From positions 1 through 26,293 of the forward strand of contig JAOZHK010000053.1 of NCBI GenBank assembly GCA_026014905.1: 26,293 nt of DNA. Direction: 5' to 3'. Shown one piece after another: positions 22,513-26,293 of the stretch. Both the position numbers and the translations under genes were made by a program. Position 1 is the first letter of the stretch; the number at the start of each line of letters is the position of its first letter. This DNA is from Candidatus Bathyarchaeota archaeon. Its GTDB lineage: Archaea; Thermoproteota; Bathyarchaeia; RBG-16-48-13; GCA-020355125. Below the pieces are notes generated by a model. That model had not been told where the DNA came from and did no database searches. It was given only the letters and a program-made list of their open reading frames with translations.

Positions 22513-23706
22513 TTACGGATTGTATGGATATTTTTCTAGGAGTTCCTCTTTGACACGGCCAATTCCTAGCCCTGGTTTTGTGGAGGGAATGACAAACCCC
22601 TTCTCGATTCGAATTGGTTCTTCTAATATCTCTGCATAAATTCCTGTCATTGTGCCTATACCTTCTTGTGCGAGAAAGTTGGGGCAGGTCACATCAAGTT
22701 GGATGTTTGCCGCAGCATTGACAGGGCCACACGCCATCCATGGTGCAACCTGTGCATTGTATGCTTCCGCCATTCCCGCGATCTTTTTCGATTCCAAGAT
22801 CCCGTTTTGCCCAACCATAATCTGAAGGATCTGTGCAGCCTGTTTTTCTAGTACTAACCGGAAATCCCACTTAGTGGATAATCGTTCACCTTGTGCAATG
22901 GGGACAGTAATATGTCGAGCCAATCGTGCCATTTCATCCACATTTTCAAGAGGTACAGGTTCCTCAAACCAGAGACAATCATACTTTTCTAGAATCTTAG
23001 CATATCGAATCGCGCTATGGGTATTCAGCTGACCATGGGTCCCCATTGCGATGTCACAGTCTTCACCGATCGCGTCGCGCATATGTTTCAGAACCATATC
23101 AGTATAACGCAGCTCTTTCAAAGACACATCTCGTGGGTATCTCACCCCTGGATTATATGGGCTTCCTCCTGGAATGGGATCAAATTTATAGAGAGTAAAT
23201 CCTTTTTCTACGACTTCGGCGGCTGCGGCTCCAGCTTTTTCTGGTGAATCTCCCACATCCCATTCCGCAGCGTTATGGAGGTAAGTATAAGCGCGCAACT
23301 TCTGATTTTTTACTCCGCCCAACAGGCGATAAATCGGTTGATGAAGCGCTTTCCCAACGATGTCCCAACATGCCATCTCGAGAGCTCCAACAATTTGTCC
23401 ATGAAACACGCCAGGATGTTGAAAGTGATGTGAGTGCGCGCTTCTCCCTGTATTTGAATAGCTGCCTGCAGTTTTATAGAGGGCTTCCCAAATGGCTTCG
23501 ATATTAAACGGGTCTTGTCCAATCATGAAGCGTTGACCGTATTCTCGAAGTGCCTGAGCGTGGGTGTGCTCTCTCAACCATGGAGCGGGGCATTCACCCC
23601 ACCCTTCAAGGCCTTCATCCGTCTCCACTTTACAAAAGACCCAGTTCCGTCGATGGGGGACTCCCATTATGTAACTCTGAACATTGACAATTTCCATTGT
23701 AGTCAC
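22513..23706 (-). CDS. Mandelate racemase / enolase superfamily protein, divergent active site
   Basis: A 397-residue member of the MR/muconate lactonizing family, closest by eye to galactonate dehydratase and the RspA/ManD group. The capping N-domain spans about 1-130. The barrel holds LYKFDPIPGG (172-181), WFEEPVPLEN (246-255, with E248), AQGERLSTKWDF (271-282, with E274) and APWMACGPVNAAAN (321-334). In galactonate dehydratase the first metal ligand is an Asp two residues before a His; here GTH (G222, H224) replaces it. The later catalytic His of the APH motif is W323. Two of three metal ligands remain. It may have a shifted reaction or be a non-catalytic member. It lies 63 bp upstream of the corrinoid gene, in the same operon. 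Confidence 0.82.
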   Translation of the reverse strand: MTTMEIVNVQSYIMGVPHRRNWVFCKVETDEGLEGWGECPAPWLREHTHAQALREYGQRFMIGQDPFNIEAIWEALYKTAGSYSNTGRSAHSHHFQHPGVFHGQIVGALEMACWDIVGKALHQPIYRLLGGVKNQKLRAYTYLHNAAEWDVGDSPEKAGAAAAEVVEKGFTLYKFDPIPGGSPYNPGVRYPRDVSLKELRYTDMVLKHMRDAIGEDCDIAMGTHGQLNTHSAIRYAKILEKYDCLWFEEPVPLENVDEMARLARHITVPIAQGERLSTKWDFRLVLEKQAAQILQIMVGQNGILESKKIAGMAEAYNAQVAPWMACGPVNAAANIQLDVTCPNFLAQEGIGTMTGIYAEILEEPIRIEKGFVIPSTKPGLGIGRVKEELLEKYPYNP

Positions 23707-23803
23707 CTAGATGTTCATCTGAATTACTGTAAATATAAAAATTCCGCAGAACCTGTCATTGATCAGTGTTCTGTATCATAATTGAGGCATGGTCCCAATA
23801 CAT

Positions 23804-25444
23804 CTAACGAGCGAGGCAGTATCCTGGGCCACGGAGAACTTTACCCGATAGAACGGGTAAACATTCACCTCGATCAAGCACGAGATTGCCGTTTACAAAG
23901 AGATAACGAACACCCTCAGAGTAGATGTGTGGTCTTCGATTCTCAGCATTGGGATAGGGTGCTTTGTCAGTGAGCGTCTGAGGGTTAAAGAGAATGATAT
24001 CTGCGATATTTCCTTCTTTTAATAGACCACGATCGTGAAGCCCCATTCGCTGAGCTGGTAATGACGTCATTTTTTGTACTGCATCAGTCAGGGTGAGAAT
24101 CTGTGCTCCTGGCTCCTCGGGGATGGTATTGCGTGTTTCGCCTCGTACCCATTTTCGAAATACAATGGTGAAGCCACCGTATCCTCGAGGGTGAGGACTA
24201 TGTTTAGCTATTATACCTGAGGCTGTTGGTAACCAACTGTCGGTGATAGGCATACAAGTGGGTTGAGTGATGGTTTCTTCAAGGTCTGGTGGAGCATGGC
24301 CTTTCATCGCGCAATCTACTTCCACTAGTCGTGCACCTTCATCGATCAGTAGGTTAATTGCCGCGGTCCATGGAGGGAGGTTCCATAATTCTGCGATCTC
24401 GGCTAAGTTCATACCTATTATTTGGGGATGGATGTAGGATCCCAAGAGAATTATGTCTCTCCAGAAATCAGGAGGCTTCTGGCGAAGATCAACAACAATT
24501 TTTTTTCGAGTTGTGGAATCTTGTAGTCTTGCTAAGATCTTGGGAGCTCCTCCTTCATAAGCCCAAAAAGGGAGCAAAGATGAAAGTAGCCACCCTCCTC
24601 CATATCTTGTTGTACAAACATCGAATGTTACATCCATACCTTTTAGCCGTGCGCGTTGGACTAAATTCAAGGCTTCTTTTTGTCGTCCCCATGATCCCAG
24701 ATGGGTCTCAATATGCGAGATGTGTACGGGAAGTGCGGCATCTTTCGCACATTGAATGGCTTCTTGTTTGCCTTGTGGCCATTCGCCACCACGATCGTGT
24801 GTTACGTAGAATCCACCATATTTAGCAACAATTTTACATAACTCAATCACTTCTGGGGGCTCAGACCAGCAGCCTGGTGGATAACTTAGGCCTGTTGAGA
24901 GGCCGAATACTCCATCTTCCATCGCTTGTGCGGTTAGGGTCTTCATCTCCTCAAGTTCTGCTGGTAGTGGAGGTCGAGCTTCCCATCCCATGACGGCTCC
25001 TCGAATCCAGCCATGTCCAACTAAATTCGCGACATTCACGGCTAAACCTTGAGTTTCATAGATTTTGAAAAATTGATCAAAAGTTCGCCAAGTGGGGGAA
25101 ATTTCTTGTGGCCACCAGGGTGAATAGACAAGTCCGCGATTATGCTCGGATATCGGAGCTGCTGACCAACCGCAATTTCCACATAGAACTGTAGTAATCC
25201 CTTGTTTCAGAAGGCTTTCTGCTTGAGGGTGTATTAACAGGTGAATTTCACTATGTTGATGGATATCAATGAATCCTGGAGCTACGATTAAACCAGCTGC
25301 ATCGATTACCCGTTTGGCTTGAGTAGAAGAACTATTTCCGATAAACACAATTCGTTGTCCTTGAATCGCCAGAGCAGCTCTGTACCAAGGATTTCCAGAG
25401 CCATCCAGTATCCATCCGTTTTTAATAAGATAATCATGGATCAT
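23804..25444 (-). CDS. N-acyl-D-amino-acid deacylase-like amidohydrolase
   Basis: A 546-residue TIM-barrel amidohydrolase of the D-aminoacylase group. The metal site has H62-x-H64 (PGFIDIHQHSE) and C91 (GNCGWSAAP), the Cys ligand typical of this group. Further histidines appear in YVTHDRGGE (about 213-221) and HISHIETHLG (241-250), and the catalytic aspartate is D402 (PITDSWLP), followed by HPRGYGGF. All canonical residues appear present, unlike its operon neighbours. It would remove an N-acyl or N-carbamoyl group, or open a cyclic amide; the substrate is unknown. It is the first gene of the operon, 97 bp ahead of the enolase-superfamily gene, and diverges from an Lrp-like gene by 108 bp. Confidence 0.87.
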   Translation of the reverse strand: MIHDYLIKNGWILDGSGNPWYRAALAIQGQRIVFIGNSSSTQAKRVIDAAGLIVAPGFIDIHQHSEIHLLIHPQAESLLKQGITTVLCGNCGWSAAPISEHNRGLVYSPWWPQEISPTWRTFDQFFKIYETQGLAVNVANLVGHGWIRGAVMGWEARPPLPAELEEMKTLTAQAMEDGVFGLSTGLSYPPGCWSEPPEVIELCKIVAKYGGFYVTHDRGGEWPQGKQEAIQCAKDAALPVHISHIETHLGSWGRQKEALNLVQRARLKGMDVTFDVCTTRYGGGWLLSSLLPFWAYEGGAPKILARLQDSTTRKKIVVDLRQKPPDFWRDIILLGSYIHPQIIGMNLAEIAELWNLPPWTAAINLLIDEGARLVEVDCAMKGHAPPDLEETITQPTCMPITDSWLPTASGIIAKHSPHPRGYGGFTIVFRKWVRGETRNTIPEEPGAQILTLTDAVQKMTSLPAQRMGLHDRGLLKEGNIADIILFNPQTLTDKAPYPNAENRRPHIYSEGVRYLFVNGNLVLDRGECLPVLSGKVLRGPGYCLAR

Positions 25445-25552
25445 TGTTATGAGAACAAATTAATTCAGAATAGAAAAAGCTTCTCGTATCATTCGTTGAT
25501 AGATAAGGTTATATTTCTTTGACCCGTTACAAGAATAACGAGGTAGTGAATT

Positions 25553-25789
25553 ATGCCCCTGGCATTTGTGTTAATCAACACAGAGATTGGATCTATGGAA
25601 GACGTGTTGCAAGTGCTAAATGATCTTCCTAATGTCAAAGAAGCTTACATGGTTTACGGAGTTTATGATATCATCGCGAAGGTAGAAGCGGAATCAATGA
25701 CTAAGCTTAAGGAAATTGTCACTTGGAAAATTCGTCGAATCGATAAAGTCCGCTCTACACTCACTACTATTGTCATGGAAGAACCTTAA
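25553..25789 (+). CDS. Stand-alone Lrp/AsnC ligand-binding (RAM) domain protein
   Basis: A 78-residue protein consisting only of the Lrp/AsnC C-terminal effector domain. Its pattern is LAFVLINTEIGSMEDVLQVLNDLPNVKEAYMVYGVYDIIAKVEAESMTKL, given here as consecutive segments: LAFVLINTEIGSMED, VLQVLNDLPNVKEAYM, VYGVYDIIAKVEAESM. The C-terminal half is IRRIDKVRSTLTTIVMEE. No helix-turn-helix is present. Such proteins usually bind amino acids and form oligomers, and may modulate full-length Lrp regulators. GAGGTAGTGA precedes the ATG with normal spacing. It is divergent from the methyltransferase operon, so it could sense that operon's substrate, but this is only inference. Confidence 0.9.
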   Translation: MPLAFVLINTEIGSMEDVLQVLNDLPNVKEAYMVYGVYDIIAKVEAESMTKLKEIVTWKIRRIDKVRSTLTTIVMEEP

Positions 25790-25879
25790 TTTTCTAGCAG
25801 AATCTTCCTAAGAGCTCTTGACTGTCAGTGATCTACTTTACAGAATAAAGGTTTTAGTACTAGCTTTCGCGTTGTCAAT

Positions 25880-26293
25880 ATGGCTGTGAAGACCATGAGT
25901 GATAGTAAACAATGGCACATGGAAACTATAATCCAACGAACACTCGAAGCACTTGAAAACAATGGGTTCACCGTAGAATATGCAGCAAATATTGTTCAAG
26001 CAACGGAGGTCATTCTTAATATGATACCTACTGCGGCGTTAGTCGGTGTCGGTGGTTCAATTACGGTACGCGAGTTAGGTCTCGTACAGGCTCTCCACGC
26101 TCGAGGAAACCCCGTAGCTCAGCATTGGGGCGACTACTCACCCGATGAAAGAATGAAAATTCGTCGACAACAATTAACCGCTGACGTCTTCCTTACCAGC
26201 AGCAATGCAATCACCGAGAAGGGACAATTAGTGAATGTTGATGGAGCTGGACAACGAGTTGCAGCGATGATTTTTGGTCCAAAAAAAGTCATT
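25880..26293 (+). CDS. LUD-domain protein (LutC/YkgG-like), 3'-truncated
   Basis: An open frame of 138 codons runs from ATG 25880 to the window end, with no stop. The sequence VGVGGSITVRELGLVQAL (about 59-76), then DVFLTSSNAITEKGQLVNVDG (about 106-126) and GQRVAAMIFGPKKVI at the edge match the LUD domain of lactate-utilisation proteins. In bacteria LutC acts with the iron-sulfur LutA/LutB proteins in lactate oxidation; single archaeal LUD proteins are less well understood. The ATG lies 90 bp after the RAM-domain gene, on the same strand. In-frame ATGs at codons 6 and 14 are alternatives, and no strong ribosome binding site is visible. The downstream half lies outside the window. Confidence 0.85.
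   Translation, partial: MAVKTMSDSKQWHMETIIQRTLEALENNGFTVEYAANIVQATEVILNMIPTAALVGVGGSITVRELGLVQALHARGNPVAQHWGDYSPDERMKIRRQQLTADVFLTSSNAITEKGQLVNVDGAGQRVAAMIFGPKKVI

Noticed and set aside
1..26293. tRNA, rRNA genes, CRISPR arrays and complete insertion sequences
   Set aside because: I saw no cloverleaf with a T-loop GTTCGA-type core, no regularly spaced repeats, and no transposase with terminal inverted repeats.

Overview
This is an archaeal chromosome segment. The diagnostic genes are RNA polymerase subunit Rpo12, an archaeal NMN adenylyltransferase (NadM), a Trm5-type tRNA methyltransferase, an archaeal ThrRS with its own N-terminal editing domain, a DUF123 protein, a CBS-domain protein with a hibernation-factor-like tail, and small archaeal zinc and membrane proteins. 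Starts at GTG and TTG, SD sites of the AAGGAG/AAGGTG type and archaeal TATA boxes agree. The exact lineage cannot be fixed from the sequence; an uncultured mesophilic group such as Bathyarchaeia or Asgard archaea is only a guess.

Layout. 1-1590 is the 3' part of a TPP-dependent enzyme. 1.8-13.5 kb is mostly housekeeping: a TM/coiled-coil protein and rpiA, nadM, two small proteins, an MBL hydrolase, trm5, two glycosyltransferases, rpo12, glyS, an M19 dipeptidase, a decayed Asp/Glu racemase, a small membrane protein and the CBS protein. thrS (13.5-15.4 kb) is followed by a foreign island (about 15.41-18.32 kb). A conserved zinc protein and a DUF123 protein come next. The minus-strand stretch 25444-19153 is one catabolic operon. 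The window ends with a stand-alone Lrp-type RAM-domain gene and a truncated LUD-domain gene.

Two regions stand out. First, the 2.9-kb island has almost no CpG on either strand, in coding, junction or intergenic sequence. The exceptions are one CpG at 16020 and six packed into a (GC)n run at 18042-18054, while the flanking genes are rich in CpG. It encodes small membrane and zinc-ribbon proteins, a SAM methyltransferase, a GNAT acetyltransferase and what looks like the amino-terminal stub of a tyrosine recombinase. It is probably a remnant of a mobile element or virus with very different base composition, unless it is an assembly chimera.

Second, the operon at 19.1-25.4 kb encodes, in transcription order, an N-acyl-D-amino-acid deacylase-like amidohydrolase, a mandelate racemase/enolase-superfamily protein, a corrinoid protein, a monomethylamine methyltransferase (MtmB) homolog and a creatinase-like M24 protein. 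The MtmB homolog has lysine where MtmB has pyrrolysine. The enolase and M24 proteins also lack canonical metal ligands. I infer a pyrrolysine-independent corrinoid demethylation system for an unknown N-methylated or N-acylated compound, supplied by the hydrolases of the same operon.

A third, weaker pattern is a set of alternating pyrimidine-purine tracts (TAYGCRC-like) that recur in host intergenic regions. One of them is the core of a perfect 24-bp palindrome.
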